Assembly: GCA_030159075.1 (NCBI GenBank)
Contig: BROG01000393.1
Location: 609,517 to 673,516, forward strand
Length of the DNA: 64,000 nt
Origin: Atrina japonica
Lineage: Eukaryota > Mollusca > Bivalvia > Pterioida > Pinnidae
Direction of reading: 5' to 3'
The notes beneath the pieces are model-generated. The model was not told the DNA's origin, made no database searches, and worked only from the letters and a program-made list of their open reading frames with translations. Shown here piece by piece: positions 46,327 through 58,131 of this stretch. The translations under genes and the position numbers were made by a program. Position 1 is the stretch's first letter, and every line of letters starts with the position of its first letter.

Positions 46327-46777
46327 TGGACAAATTGTCATGGTAACAGGATCAATAGTCAAGGTCACAGACACCTAATTAAACATACATTTTGGATTTA
46401 TTTTATAGAACCACTGGATGTTTTAACCAAACTTGGCAGGAGGTATTCCTATCCGAAGCCGCATACAGTTTTACGAAGTTATTAGGAGGTATCCATGGAT
46501 CCCAAATAAAAAAGAAGCTGTAGCCAATAGGGGTTGCAATTGGGGCCAAATGTCTGTACATCTTCAAAGTAGTCATAAATCAATGATAAACCTATTCTCA
46601 CTGTAATAATGTTTTCCTACGGTGACATATAAGGCCTTTGGTCTTTTGTTAAAGTTATCGAGCTCTTCTGTGGATTTTTTTTCTAATATAAATAAGTATT
46701 TCTAACATCAACCTCAGAAAGACTATACTGAAGGTATATTGTGGGATACTTGCAAAACAGGAAAATAGCTTAAATCT

Positions 46778-46985
46778 TTTTATACCCCGCAACGCAGTTT
46801 GGGGGTGTACTGGAATCAGGTTGTCTGTCCGTCCGTCTGTAGACACAAAATTTGTATTTCCTACTCCACAAAGGTTTATGTGTAGATTTTAATGAAATTA
46901 TGTACACATGTCCCGTATGATATGATCTTGTTGCGAAAACCATCTTGTTTCGACAGTTTGTTTTCCTTCCCGCTTGGACTCTTAT
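46778..46985 (+). repeat. Dispersed repeat starting TACCCCGCAACG
   Basis: TATACCCCGCAACGCAG, TTTGGGGGTGTACTGGAATC and TGTCCGTCCGTCTG in order; a motif of this kind is common in invertebrate genomes. Confidence 0.5.
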
Positions 46986-47005
46986 ATTATGATAAACTAT
47001 AGAAA

Positions 47006-48130
47006 AGCAATGTAATGCCTATTTCCTTAAGACCGTTCTATGGGCATATACATTTGAAAGTTGTACAGCCTAAACCAAAGATTAATTTTTTGACTTTGAA
47101 ATTTGTGGGTCCCCATCCCTGAGTACAATGGGTGGAGCCAAAACCGTAGAAAAGCAACATAATGTCTATTTCTTAAAAACGTCAACTTTTTGTATAACCA
47201 TATGTATTTGAAAATTGTAGGGACTGAACCAAATATTATTTTGTACTTAGAACATTTTTGGTTTCCATACCTCGGAGCACTATGGGTTGGACCAAACCAA
47301 AGAAAAGCAACACAATCCCCATTTCCTGAAGAACAACGTTGAATAGTTTTATAGGCATATGTATCCAAAAGTTGGACTGAAAGAAACAACATAATAAAGC
47401 ACAAACGCTTCGTACTTATTCGTAGTTAGACATTTTACTTACTATACACACAGACGGGAAATTAAAATCTAAGCTACACGACAAACGCGACGATTTTGGC
47501 TTTCCCATCGTTAATTTTCCACATTTAAGTATTAATATCACACAATCACCCGCATATGGAGGTTATATTTCAGAAATGATCAGATATGCCAGGGCGTGTT
47601 CAACATATGAACATTTCATATGCAGAGGTAAACTACTCACTGACAAATTATTAACACAGGAATATAGAAAATCGCGCTTGATGTCAAAGTTTCGTAAATT
47701 TACGGTCTGTAAAATAGTCTTCCTTCGGACTGCTCTGTTTCACTCAGTGCAATGTTGAGTTGCCTGTTCGATGGCGGTTTTTGAGACGTCTGTACCAATT
47801 ATGACGCGGATTCGTTCCTCACGCATTTCAATTTAATTTGACCGGTCGACAGGGGATGCTTACTCCTCCATTGCACCTGATCCCACCTCTTGATTTCAAG
47901 AGCTCCCCGTTTTTCCATTTTTTACCAGATTTGTACCTATATCCTGGACACCCTAATGGTTTATACCTTGGTATCTGTGACTTTTTATATTGTAGAGACT
48001 GAAACAGAGATCATTTTGAACATGGAATTCTTTTGGTCACCATACCACTCGGGCAGTATGGGCGGGACAAAACAAAAAATACGCAATATAATGCCCTCTA
48101 AAACCATCAATAATTTTATAGGCATAACCT
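47006..48130. repeat. About 135 bp tandem repeat split by a PLE
   Basis: Blocks AGAAAAGCAACA-AATG, ATTTCCTTAA, ATAGGCATAT and GGACTGAACCAAA recur about every 135 bp over 47006-47384 and resume at 47993-48130 after the PLE insertion. Confidence 0.75.
47385..47992 (+). mobile_element. PLE, 5'-truncated, with reverse transcriptase C-terminus
   Basis: Covers the last 120 or so codons of the reverse transcriptase (GFPIVNFPHLS, MIRYARACSTYEHFI, broken afterwards) and the 3' UTR to GGTATCTGTGACTTTTTATATT. Its flanks TTGGACTGAAA and TAGAGACTGAAA suggest a duplication, though the host repeat also contains a similar motif. Confidence 0.82.
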
Positions 48131-48169
48131 TGACATTGACATCTAGCAGCCGGTACAAAAAGTGTTTTT

Positions 48170-49400
48170 CAGGTTTGCACCTCATCGAAGATGGCCGCCA
48201 GCAGGGAATATAGATTAATATTGGACCATAAGGGAACACTTTCAGAGATCTTCTCCTCTAAAACTACTGAGCCAATTGAAACCACACTTGGTAACAATAT
48301 CTTTGGTGGTCCCCTGTAACAATATAAAAAAATTTCAGATACCAAAGTATAAACCAATAGAATGTCCAGGACATAGATACAAATCTGGTAAAAATGGACA
48401 AACACGGACCTCTGGAAACCAAGAGGTGGGATCAGGTGCCATGGAGGAGTAACACTCCTCACTTGTTTCATTGGACTTGACTGTGGACTCACGGCGGGTG
48501 TGACCGGTCGACAGGGGATGTTTACTCCTCCAAGGCACCTGATCCCACCTCTTGGTGTCTAGAGGTCCGTGTTTGTCCATTTTTACCGCATTTGTATCTA
48601 TGTCCTGGACATTCTATTGATTTATACTTTGGTATCTGAAATTTTTATATTTCTCTGGAACTACTGTCCCAATTGAAACTAAACTTTGTCGTAATGGTCC
48701 TTTGATGGACCCATTTAAAAAAAAATGTGTCCGGCAGGTCCAGGTCCTATGCAAGATGGCCACCAGCAGGACATAAATTAACGTTGGACCATCTGGGAAC
48801 ACTTTCAAAGATCTTCTCCTCTGAAACTACTAAGCCAATTGGAACAAAACTTGGTCACAAGTCTTTGGGTGATTCCCTGTAAAACGTGGTTTCAGGTTCA
48901 CACTTCATCCAAGATGGCTGCCAATAGGGAATATAATTTAACATTGGACCATATGGGAAAGCACATTTACAAATCTTTTTCTCTGGAACTGCTATCCCAA
49001 TTGAAACCAAACTTGGTCATAATGGTCCTTGGATAGACCCATTAAACAAATGTGTCCGGCAGGTCCAGGTGCTATTCAAAATGGCCGCCAGCAGGAAACA
49101 CAGATTAGCATTGGACCATATGGGAACACTTGAAAGATCGCTGAAACTGCTGATCCAATTGGAACCAAACTTGGTCACAATAGTCTTTGGGTGGTCCCCT
49201 GTATAAAATGCATAAAAACTTCAGGTTCACACCTCATCCAAGATGGCTGCCAAGAGGGAATATGATTTAACATTGGAACCTATGGGAAAACACATTTTCA
49301 TTTATTTTGTCTCTTAAACTACTACTCCCAATAAGAATCAAACTTTGTCACAATTGTTGTTTGGATGAACCTGTTTAAAACATGTTTCTGGCAGGTCCAG
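48170..49400. repeat. About 160 bp tandem repeat with AAGATGGC(C/T)GCC
   Basis: AAGATGGC, CATTGGACCAT-TGGGAA, TCTTCTCCTCTGAAACTAC and CCAATTG-AACCAAACTTGGT recur near 48184, 48750, 48912, 49077 and 49240. Copies alternate between two subtypes (CCTGTAAAA and GTCCGGCAGGTCCAGG). Confidence 0.85.
48331..48655. mobile_element. Head-to-head inverted pair of PLE tails
   Basis: 48331-48452 is a minus-strand tail, 48453-48655 a longer plus-strand tail. They meet at GAGGAGTAA|CACTCCTC. Together they make an inverted repeat of about 120 bp arms, inserted in the 160 bp tandem repeat. Confidence 0.85.
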
Positions 49401-50490
49401 GTCCTATTCTAGATGACAGCCAGGTGACCGATACAGGCTCTTGTGAGCCTCTTTGTTTACTTTTTAAGAATGTTCTAGACGATCTAGACCGGTATCTTTT
49501 TTCTGGAACTAAGATTATAGTCACAGTGACAAACAAATACGCAGCAAATAATTTCGGTAAGACCACAAACAACGTAGCATGCCCATAATTTTGTAACAAT
49601 TAAACCGTATCAGATTCACCAAACTACTACGAAAGGCCATCATTAATAAATAATTGTTTGCTGTAACACGAATCAGAGATTTTACTGTGAGTACACATAC
49701 ATAATGACAGAAAACGGCTGTAGCTTACTCCTCCATGGCACCTGATCCCACCTCTTGGTTTCCAGAGATCCGTGTTTGTCCATGTTTACCGGATTTGTAT
49801 CTATGTCCTGGACATTCTATTGATTTATACTTTGGTATCTGAAATTTTTATATTTCAATTTCTTTTACACGCAGGATTATAAAACTCAGACATAATGAAG
49901 TATTAATCCAAAGGATGTCCAGGATATAATATACAAACAAGGCCAACATTGGACTACGCAGAACCCTGGAAATTTTCAGGATATCTCCACTTAAGTTTGC
50001 AAAATTGACAATGGGAAAGTAAAAACAATCACGCTCACTAACGGACTGTTAAGAGTGCCGAATCGTTTTCTTTACGTCCAATGTCGGGGTTGTGAAAAGC
50101 CCGTATTCGTATTCGATACGAATTCAAGTTCTCTTTTATTATCACATATCGACCTCCCTCTTTAGTTTTAGATCCCCATTTCTTAGTTTCGTGTATCCCA
50201 TCTGAACTCATTCTTTTGTTTTGATTTATCTATGAAGTATTCAATTACATGAGAACACGAGGATCTTTTCTTAGGTTTTTTACGATTTCATTCAACTGGA
50301 CTGTCTTGTTTACGGAAACAACCCTAAATTGATACATGCTGACTTCTTGTGGACACCTGGTCCTGTCCCGTTTGGGATTCGTAATTGTTCTTCATGTTGA
50401 GACCATTGCACATTTAATTCGTCGTGTTCTAATGGACTTGAGGTTCGATTATTAATCGGAACTTCTTCATTTTTACTTGATACATGTATG
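49400..50490. mobile_element. PLE tail (49715-49858) and unclassified repeat (50330-50470)
   Basis: 49715-49858 (plus) is a clean PLE tail from CTTACTCCTCC to TATCTGAAATTTTTATAT. 49863-49960 is a diverged opposite-strand tail (GATGTCCAGGATATAATAT). 50330-50470 matches the reverse complement of 61915-62040 (GTTCTTCATGTTGAGACCAT). Otherwise no gene. Confidence 0.7.
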
Positions 50491-50507
50491 AATTACAATC
50501 TCTCTCT

Positions 50508-50757
50508 CCCCCGTGGGGTTTCCGGGGTGATAAGAATAAGCCCCCACTTCCCTGTGTGTCGTAAGAGGCGACTAAGTGGGAGACCTGTTGGCCGTGGGTT
50601 TATACCCGTGTCGTGGGGGAATGTGATCCTGGTGGCTGAGGGAAGGAGGGTCGCGCATCCTCTGGAACAACACTCCACTTTGGCTCGGACCTCTGCTAGA
50701 CGGGAGGTTGGATTGGGCCCGATCCAATCAATCGGCTGGTCACGCCAAGCCCTGGTC
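50508..50757 (+). ncRNA. LINE structured 5' leader, copy 3 (HDV-like topology possible)
   Basis: CCCCCGTG (50508-50515) can pair with CGTGGGGG (50612-50619), two of the eight pairs being G-U. TTCCCT (50548-50553) can pair with AGGGAA (50639-50644), crossing the first helix. Inside are CCCAC (50543-50547) with GTGGG (50576-50580), hairpin GTCG (50558-50561)/CGAC (50569-50572), and CGTGGGT-TTAT-ACCCGTG. CTGA precedes GGGAA, like the CNRA element before P2 in HDV-type ribozymes. No self-cleavage is proven, and the P4-like part is very short. Confidence 0.5.
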
Positions 50758-51642
50758 CGTTTTTTACGCTAAACAAAACAATTAAACGGTAAAAACGCAT
50801 TTATATACATTTATCAGTTTCTACATATATAAAATTATGTAATTTGGACGTATTATATTTTGTCCAGAAGGCGGTGGCTGCAGGGTCAATCGGGTGTAAT
50901 TGAAAAGATTTTTGCATGCCGTGGATTGTTCATAGTATTTTATCGTTTGGTACCCGATGAGGTATTATGTCAATCTAATGCTTTGCTTTTCTTTGTATAC
51001 TTTCGCACGCCATTACAGTGTATTGCTGCTGGAGATCCGCAGTGTATTGCCCGGTCCGTGTTGGCACTCCCTGGAGGGTGAATGGTTGCGAAAATGAAAC
51101 ACAAAGATCTTTCCATGGATTCCCAACAAAACCACCAAAAACTTGTTGACACTACCAATACAGACAATAACACAGAAGACTGGTCAAGATTTCTCGTTAT
51201 ATCAGCGGAGGACAGGGCATTGGCTAAAGCCTCACCATTTTTAATAGATAAAACAATTCAGTCTATCGCTGGAACTGTAAAAAATATCACCAAACAAAGA
51301 AACGGAAATCTTTTGGTTGAATGCGACCGAAAACAACAATCGGTCAATCTTCAAAAATGTAACCACATCGGTGAAATTCAAGTAAAAGTATTCCCCCATA
51401 CACTTTTAAACACCAGCAAAGGTATACTGAGGGACAAAGACAACAACTTACATTTACTTGCAGACGATGTCATTCTAGATGGACTGAAAGATCAATGTGT
51501 TATAGGAGTAAGACGTTTTATTATCAAAGAGATGATAAAGAAATAAAAACACACACATTCCTACTCACATTCAATACACCATCAGTTCCACCGAAAATAA
51601 AACATGGATACATCATTGCAAATGTTGATTTGTATTATATAA

Positions 51643-51925
51643 AAATTTCAAATACCAAAGTACAAATCAATAGAATGTCCAGGACATAGATACAAATCCG
51701 GTAAAAATGGACAAACACGGACCTCTGGAAACCAAGAGGTGGGATCAGGTGCCATGGAGGAGTAAGCATCCCCTGTCGACCGGTCACACTCGCCATGAGT
51801 CCACAGTCAAGTCCAATGAAACAAGTGAGGAGTGTATCCTCGTCACAATTGGTACAGACGTCTCAACAACCGTCAACGAAAAGGCAACTCAACATTTCAC
51901 TTAGTGAAACGGAGTAGTCGCAAAA
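51643..51925 (-). mobile_element. PLE tail in LINE C ORF1, first
   Basis: LINE sequence TTGTATTAT is followed by the tail, and LINE resumes with ATTATCCTGCACC, giving a 5 bp duplication ATTAT. Confidence 0.88.
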
Positions 51926-52230
51926 TTATCCTGCACCTTTATGTTGTTTTTACTATCAAAAATTTGGTCATGGAAGAAATAACTGTAAGGGACATAGAAC
52001 TTGTCACCGATGTGGTTACCAACTTACTAACAATGACCACGTCGATGATGATGACGATGATGATTGTTCTCATTTTCACAATCAGTGTAATGCCACACCG
52101 AAATGTGCAAATTGCAAAGGCAACCACTGTGCCTCCTCCAAGGATTGTCCTTATTATAAAAAGAGGCTGATATTATCAAAATCAAAGTAGAAAAAGGGAT
52201 CTCATTCCCGGAAGCCCGAGATATTTACAA

Positions 52231-52493
52231 TATAAAAACCTCAGATACCAAAGTGTAAATCAATAGAATGTCCAGGACATAGATACAAATCCGATAAAAA
52301 ATGGACTAACACGGACCTCTGGAAACCCAGAGGTGGGATCAGGTGCCATGGAGGAGTAACCATCCCCTGTCGACCGGTCACACCCGCCGTGAATCCACAG
52401 TCAAGTCCAGTGAAACACGTGAGGAGTGTATCCTCGTCACAATTGGTACAGACGTCTCAACAAACGCCAACGAAAAGGCAACTCAACATTTCA
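52231..52493 (-). mobile_element. PLE tail in LINE C ORF1, second
   Basis: Inserted after ATATTTACAA of the LINE and ends at CAACATTTCA, 30 bp shorter at the element 5' side than the first tail. LINE resumes with AAACTAATACAAACG. Confidence 0.86.
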
Positions 52494-52935
52494 AAACTAA
52501 TACAAACGTTCGTGCACAAAACAGTTATGCCTCAATACTCACAACAAAAAAGACAGTGAATGTGAGTTGTCAGACTGACATTCAAGGTATACAAACAGAA
52601 TTGGTTCCAAACGTAAAACAGAACAAATCGCCAACTTCTCAATCTACACAAACAAAGACATCATCATTGTCATCTCAGACATCACAACAATCAAAAGTGA
52701 AACATGATTCCGTTAAACCAAAAGCGTGTAAACCAGAAAATAAAACAACTTTACAACCAGAAATCACCACAGCCAACAAATACGATGTATTAGAAATAGA
52801 AATGGAGGACATATCTACCACTTCTAAAAATTTGAATCAAAACAACCATGGAAAAAAACAAACATCTACAATAGAACATAGTACATCTCCAAAGAAAATG
52901 GGACGAAAAATATCGTTAACTAGATTAAAACAATC

Positions 52936-54418
52936 ATGAAAGATTCTATTTTACAATGGAACTGTCTAGGATTGAAAGCAAATTTTGAGGAACTAACGTT
53001 ACTAGTTCAGAAATTAAACCCAGCCATTATATGTCTACATGAGACGCATTTAATTAACAATAATGTTTCTCTTCAATGTTACACGTTTTATAATACAATT
53101 GACACTACTCATGAGAGGGCTGCTGGCGGTTCCTCTATTTTAATACGAAATGATATTATTCATAGTCCACAGCAAGTTAACTCTAATATACAAGCCGTGG
53201 CAGTAAGAGTAACATTATCATTTGTATTTACTGTTTGTTCTGTTTATATTCCGCCAAATTCTGAAATTAATGATATTACTTTAAATAATTTATTAGAACA
53301 AATAACCGGACCAATACTTTTACTTGGCGATTTTAATGCCCATAACCCTCTATGGGGCAGTAAATCAACGAATGCAAAAGGGAAATTCTTAGAAAATATA
53401 TAATAACAAAAAATGATTTTTGTTTATTAAATGATGGATCGGATACGTATATGCATCCAGGAACCGGATCATATACAGCTTTTGATCTTTCATTAACAAC
53501 TCCAGATATTTTCAACAATTTCTCATGGGAAGTACATGATGATTTATGTGGAAGTGATCACTTTCCAATAATAATTAAAACAACAAATGACGTTGAAAAT
53601 GATGCACATCAGAGATGAAAACTAAAACAGGCCGACTGGTCCACTTTCAAAACATTATGTTCTTTAAATATAAATGAAAATATACTGGACTGTGAAAATC
53701 CAATAGACAATTTACAATTTACAAACATTATAATGGACATAGCAACAAAACAATTCCTCAAACCTCGACAACTCCAAAACGTCGCAAACCATGGTACGAT
53801 GATGAATGTAAAAATGTAATAAAACAGCGATAAAAATCAGAAAACTTATTTAGACGCAGACCACTTAAAATACATCTAAGTGCTTTCCGTATAGCACGTG
53901 CAAAAGCACGACGAACAATAAAACAGAAACGCCGGGACTGCTGGAAAAAATTTATTTCCAAACTTAATAATAATACCCCATTAAACAAAGTTTGGAATAT
54001 GATCAGTAAAATAAGAGGCCGTGGGTCAACTGACAAAATACAACATCTAAAAACTAATAATACTGTCATTACACAAACAACTGATATCGCAAATAAATTA
54101 GCTGAAACGATTTCACAAAATTCATCATCAGACCATTGTTCAGACACATTTAGCAAACATAAACGTAAAATAGAGAAACAAAAACTCAATTTTAAATCTT
54201 CAAATGAAGAATTTTATAATAAAGAATTCAACATAGATGAATTAAGAACATCTCTACATAAAGCGCATGACACTGCAGAAGGTCCCGATAAAATACACTA
54301 TCAGTTTTTAAATCGTTTACCTTTAGATGTACTTCATATTTTACTACAGATTTTCAATGACATATGGAAAACCGGGAATTTCCCTGATACATGGCGGGAA
54401 GCAACCATCATTCCTATT
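52936..54418 (+). pseudogene. LINE C ORF2, endonuclease to start of reverse transcriptase
   Basis: Starts MKDSILQWNCLGLK. The endonuclease has ICLHETHL, LGDFNAHNPLWGS and, after a frameshift near 53400, GSDHFPI. It keeps the 150 bp middle segment (MHPGTGSYTAFDLSL) that LINE B lost. Further stops near 53618 and 53830. The reverse transcriptase N-terminal part ends at IIPIP (54418), where a PLE tail and a deletion interrupt it. Confidence 0.83.
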
Positions 54419-54541
54419 CCATGGCACCTGATCCCACCTCTTGGTTTCCAGAGGTCCGTGTTTGTCCATTTTTACCGGATTTGTATCTATGTCCTGGACA
54501 TTCTATTGATTTATACTTTGGTATCTGAAATTTTTATATCG
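54419..54541 (+). mobile_element. PLE tail with target deletion in reverse transcriptase
   Basis: 122 bp tail from ATGGCACCTGATCCC to GAAATTTTTATAT. Compared with LINE B, about 110 bp of LINE between ATTCC and GATTGGTATGG is missing at the insertion point. Confidence 0.85.
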
Positions 54542-55376
54542 ATTAGTATGGCACCTCGAACATAATAAAATTATATCTACTATACAATGTGGTTTTAGAA
54601 AAAAGAAAAGATCATTTAGTTCGACTATAAACGTTTGTTAGAAATGCTTTACTGCATAAACAACATGCCGTATCGGTCTTTTTTGACCTTGAAAAGGCAT
54701 ACGACACGACTTGGAAATACGGTATATTAAAAGACCTACACGAAGCAGGATTACGTGGTCGAATGCCAAATTTTATTTCAAAGTTTTTAGAAAACCGAAA
54801 TTTTAAAGTAAGGGTCAATAACACATTGTCTGAAAGACACAGTCAAGAAATTGGCGTTTCCCAAGGTAGTATGTTGTCAGTTACACTTTTTAATTTAAAA
54901 ATAAATAGTTTAAGTAAAATTTTAAGACAAGACATGCAGGGATCATTATATGTTGATGATTTTGTCATGTCTTATAGAGCCAAACACATGCATACCATTG
55001 AAAGACAAATGCAGTTATCCCTAAGAAAGGTAGAACAATGGGCAGTATAAAACGGCTTCAAAATAGTATGCATGCATTTTTGCAATTAGCGGGGTATTCA
55101 TCCGGATCCTTAATTATACCTTAATGGTAACAAAATCCAAGTTGTCCAAGAAAGAAAATTTCTAGGTCTAATCTTTGACAAAAAACCTGACTTTCATCCC
55201 TCATTTGAAATCATTAAAACTAAAATGTTTAAAAGCTTTAAATATTATGAAAGTAATTTCAAATACAAGTTGGGGAGCAGATAAAACTGTTCTTTTGAAA
55301 TTATATCGTTCACTTATTCGATCGAAACTTGACTATGGATGTATTGTATATGGCTCTGCTCGTCATTCCTGCTTAA

Positions 55377-55837
55377 AGGACAGACACCACCAAATATTTT
55401 CCCATAGGCCTCAATGTTAATTTACAAAACTTCAGGTCACTGTCACTCCAATGTTTATTATATCTGGGTCAAATAAGTACCCTGTGGTGAAATATCAATA
55501 TTTTTGATAACAAAATTTGCAATCAAAAGTATAGGTTGCCGTTGCATTTTTACTTCAAATTTTCACTTGTTTACAACTCGTAGTATTCCGCACCAAAGGA
55601 AAATATCTATTCTCATATGACCCCTCCCTTTCAATTTTCAACCGTCAACCCTATAATTTCCAAAGTACTACCAATATTCATGTATCTTTTTTATCACCTT
55701 TATTTCACTTATTAATGGCAAAACTAAATGTTTCATTTAATGACCAATCAGATCGCTGGGCTCATTTTACCCTCCGCACAACTTTGGGTGTCCAAAATGT
55801 CTGCGCCCATGTTGTAAACAAAGCTGGTGTTTTTCCT
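55377..55837. mobile_element. 461 bp MITE with imperfect terminal inverted repeats
   Basis: The left end AGGACAGACACCA and the reverse complement of the right end AGGAAAAACACCA differ at 2 of 13 positions. Precise insertion into the LINE (CTTAA before, AAAAATACTTGATACC after). No coding frame. TA-type target duplication is possible but cannot be fixed. Confidence 0.72.
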
Positions 55838-56348
55838 AAAAATACTTGATACCGTTCATCACCAGGGTTTGCGTCTTGCTCTTGGTGAATTTAGAACATC
55901 ACCAGTAGACAGTTTATATGTAGAAGCTGGAGAGTTACCTCTAGAACAACGACGGATCAAATTGACGTTACAATATATTACAAAATTAAAGTCGGATCCT
56001 AGCAATCCGGCATACGACTGTGTCTTTCAACCACTGTATGAGCAAATGTACGATAACCGTACAAAAACAATTGCTCCACTTGGCATTAGAATTAAGGAAC
56101 ATATTGAAGACTGCGACTTATACCTTTACACTATTTCAGACCTAAATATATACACAACACCACCCTGGGAACTAACAAAACCAAATTGTGACTTATCTCT
56201 TAACAACAACAAAAAATCTTAATCAAATCCAATAGAATTAAAACAACAATATTTAGAATTGAAAGAAGTTTATGACAACAACAACTTTTTACCTATATTC
56301 ACTGATGGATCAAAGTCCTCAAACAACGTTTCAGCTTCAGCTTTCAAC

Positions 56349-57199
56349 AAACTGTCGGCATTCCTATGGGAACCAATTGTGCTCCTTTATTGGTCTACCT
56401 GTTCCTTTATTCATACGAATCAGACTTCATTCAGAAACTGCTGAATCAAAAGAAGAAAAAGTTAGCGGTGTCCTTTAATTTGACATTTAGATATATCGAC
56501 GACGTTTTGTCAATTAATAATGACAATTTTCATACATATGTCAATGCGATATATCCCAGCGAACTAGAAATTAAAGATACAACAGAATCAAGCACACACG
56601 CTTCATACTTAGACATTTTACTTAAAATAAACACAGACGGGAAATTAGCAACTAAGCTATACGATAAACGCGACGATTTCGGCTTTCCCATCGTAAATTT
56701 CCCACATTTAAGTAGTAATATCCCTCAGTCACCCGCATATGGAGTTTATATTTCACAAATGATCCGATATGCCAGGGCGTGCACAACATATGAAGATTTC
56801 ATATACAGAGGTAAACTACTCACTGACAAATTATTGACACAGGGATATCGAAAAACCGCGTTTAATGTCAACGTTCCGCAAAATTTTACGGTCGGTATAA
56901 TAGTCTTGTTTGCGAGTACTCTGTTTCACTAAGTGAAATGTTGAGTTGCCTTTTCGTTGGCGGTTGTTGAGATGTCTGTACCAAATGTGACGAGGATACA
57001 CTCCTCACTTGTTTCGTTGGACTTGACTGTGGACTCACGGCGGGTGAGACCGGTCGACAGGGGATGCTTACTCCTGCATGTCACCTGATCCCACCTCTTG
57101 GTTTTCAGAGGTCCGTGTTTGTCCATCTTTACCGGATTTGTATCTGTGTCCTGGACATTCTATTGATTTATACTTTGGTATCTGAAATTTTTATACTAT
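56349..57199 (+). mobile_element. PLE, 5'-truncated, inside RNase H
   Basis: LINE GCTTCAGCT is followed by PLE sequence, and LINE resumes with CTATTATTAACTTTG. The PLE part codes for MGTNCAPLL, FRYIDDVLSINN, LEIKDTTESSTHASY, GFPIVNFPHLSSNIP and MIRYARACTTYEDFI (56366-56932) before frame loss near the C-terminus, then the full 3' UTR. Confidence 0.87.
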
Positions 57200-58131
57200 T
57201 ATTAACTTTGAAATTCTCAAAACAAACATGCCGCATAATGCCTCTATTTTCAGCACTGAGGCCACAGCAATTTTACTGGCATTTAATTATATAAAGACAA
57301 AAGCAATAAGAAAAAGTGTTATTTACTCAGATTCTTTGTCTTGTTTGAAATCAATTGAAAGTGTGAGCCTTTCTAATAACATAATTTTTGAAATAATAGA
57401 GACAGTACATTACCTGACATCTGTAGGTACAGAGATAGTCTTCTGTTCGATTCCTAGCCACATTGGCATAAAAGGAAATGAAAAAGCTGATAAAATTGCT
57501 AAATTTTAAATGAGAAATTTACCGTCTGAAAATAAAATTTCATACACAAATCTTAAACCATCTATTACAGATTACATGACTGCAACATTCCAACAACATT
57601 GGGACATACAAACTGAAAATAAATTACATGAAACAAATACAAAGTTTATAAATAATTCACCAGTCTTCACTACAAATAGAAAAGATGAGGTTAGTCTGAC
57701 CAGACTTCGTATTGGTCATAGTAACCTTACACATAAATATTTATTATTTACAGAAGACCCACCGGAATGTGTACCGTGTGCTTCAAGGCTAACTATTAAA
57801 CATATTTTAACAGAATGTACAGATTTTAAACCTGCTCGAGAGAAATATTACTCCGAGACAGATCTTAATAGTGTTTTTAATAACGTCGCTGGCGACATCA
57901 TTTTATAATATCTTAAATATATTAATTTATATTCAAAAATTTGAAACGTCAAAATACACTTTTATTGGAAGTCTATAAAATATTGTATTGGAGAAAATTT
58001 TAATATGCAAAAGTTTTATAAGATAAAAATGCTCCATTTGTACGTTAAATAGATATATTTTACATTATCCCGCCACAATATGACTGAAATATTGTTGAAA
58101 GTGGCGTTAAACAACAACAAACAAACAAACA

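Larger units (their letters stand above)
51082..52939 (+). pseudogene. LINE C ORF1, split by two PLE tails
   Basis: 51082-51546 keeps the N-terminal region (AEDRALAKASPFLID, AGTVKNITKQRNGNLLVEC, RRFIIK). A frame change follows, then PLE tails at 51643-51925 and 52231-52493. The zinc-knuckle piece lies between them (CHRCGYQL, CANCKGNHCASSKDC). The C-terminal part to 52939 ends LTRLKQS. ORF1 stops with TGA at 52937-52939, overlapping the ORF2 ATG at 52936 by four bases. Confidence 0.83.
54542..57905 (+). pseudogene. LINE ORF2 second part (reverse transcriptase, RNase H), interrupted
   Basis: FFDLEKAYD (54677), GVSQGSMLS (Pro to Ser change), LYVDDFVMSY, then the 25 nt insertion with stop shared with LINE B near 55065. 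A MITE interrupts at 55377 and a PLE at 56349. RNase H continues with IFSTEATA, YSDSLSC, IPSHIGIKGNEKAD and the C-terminal Cys region PPECVPCASRL to a stop near 57906. The 3' UTR and tail run to 58131. Confidence 0.83.
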
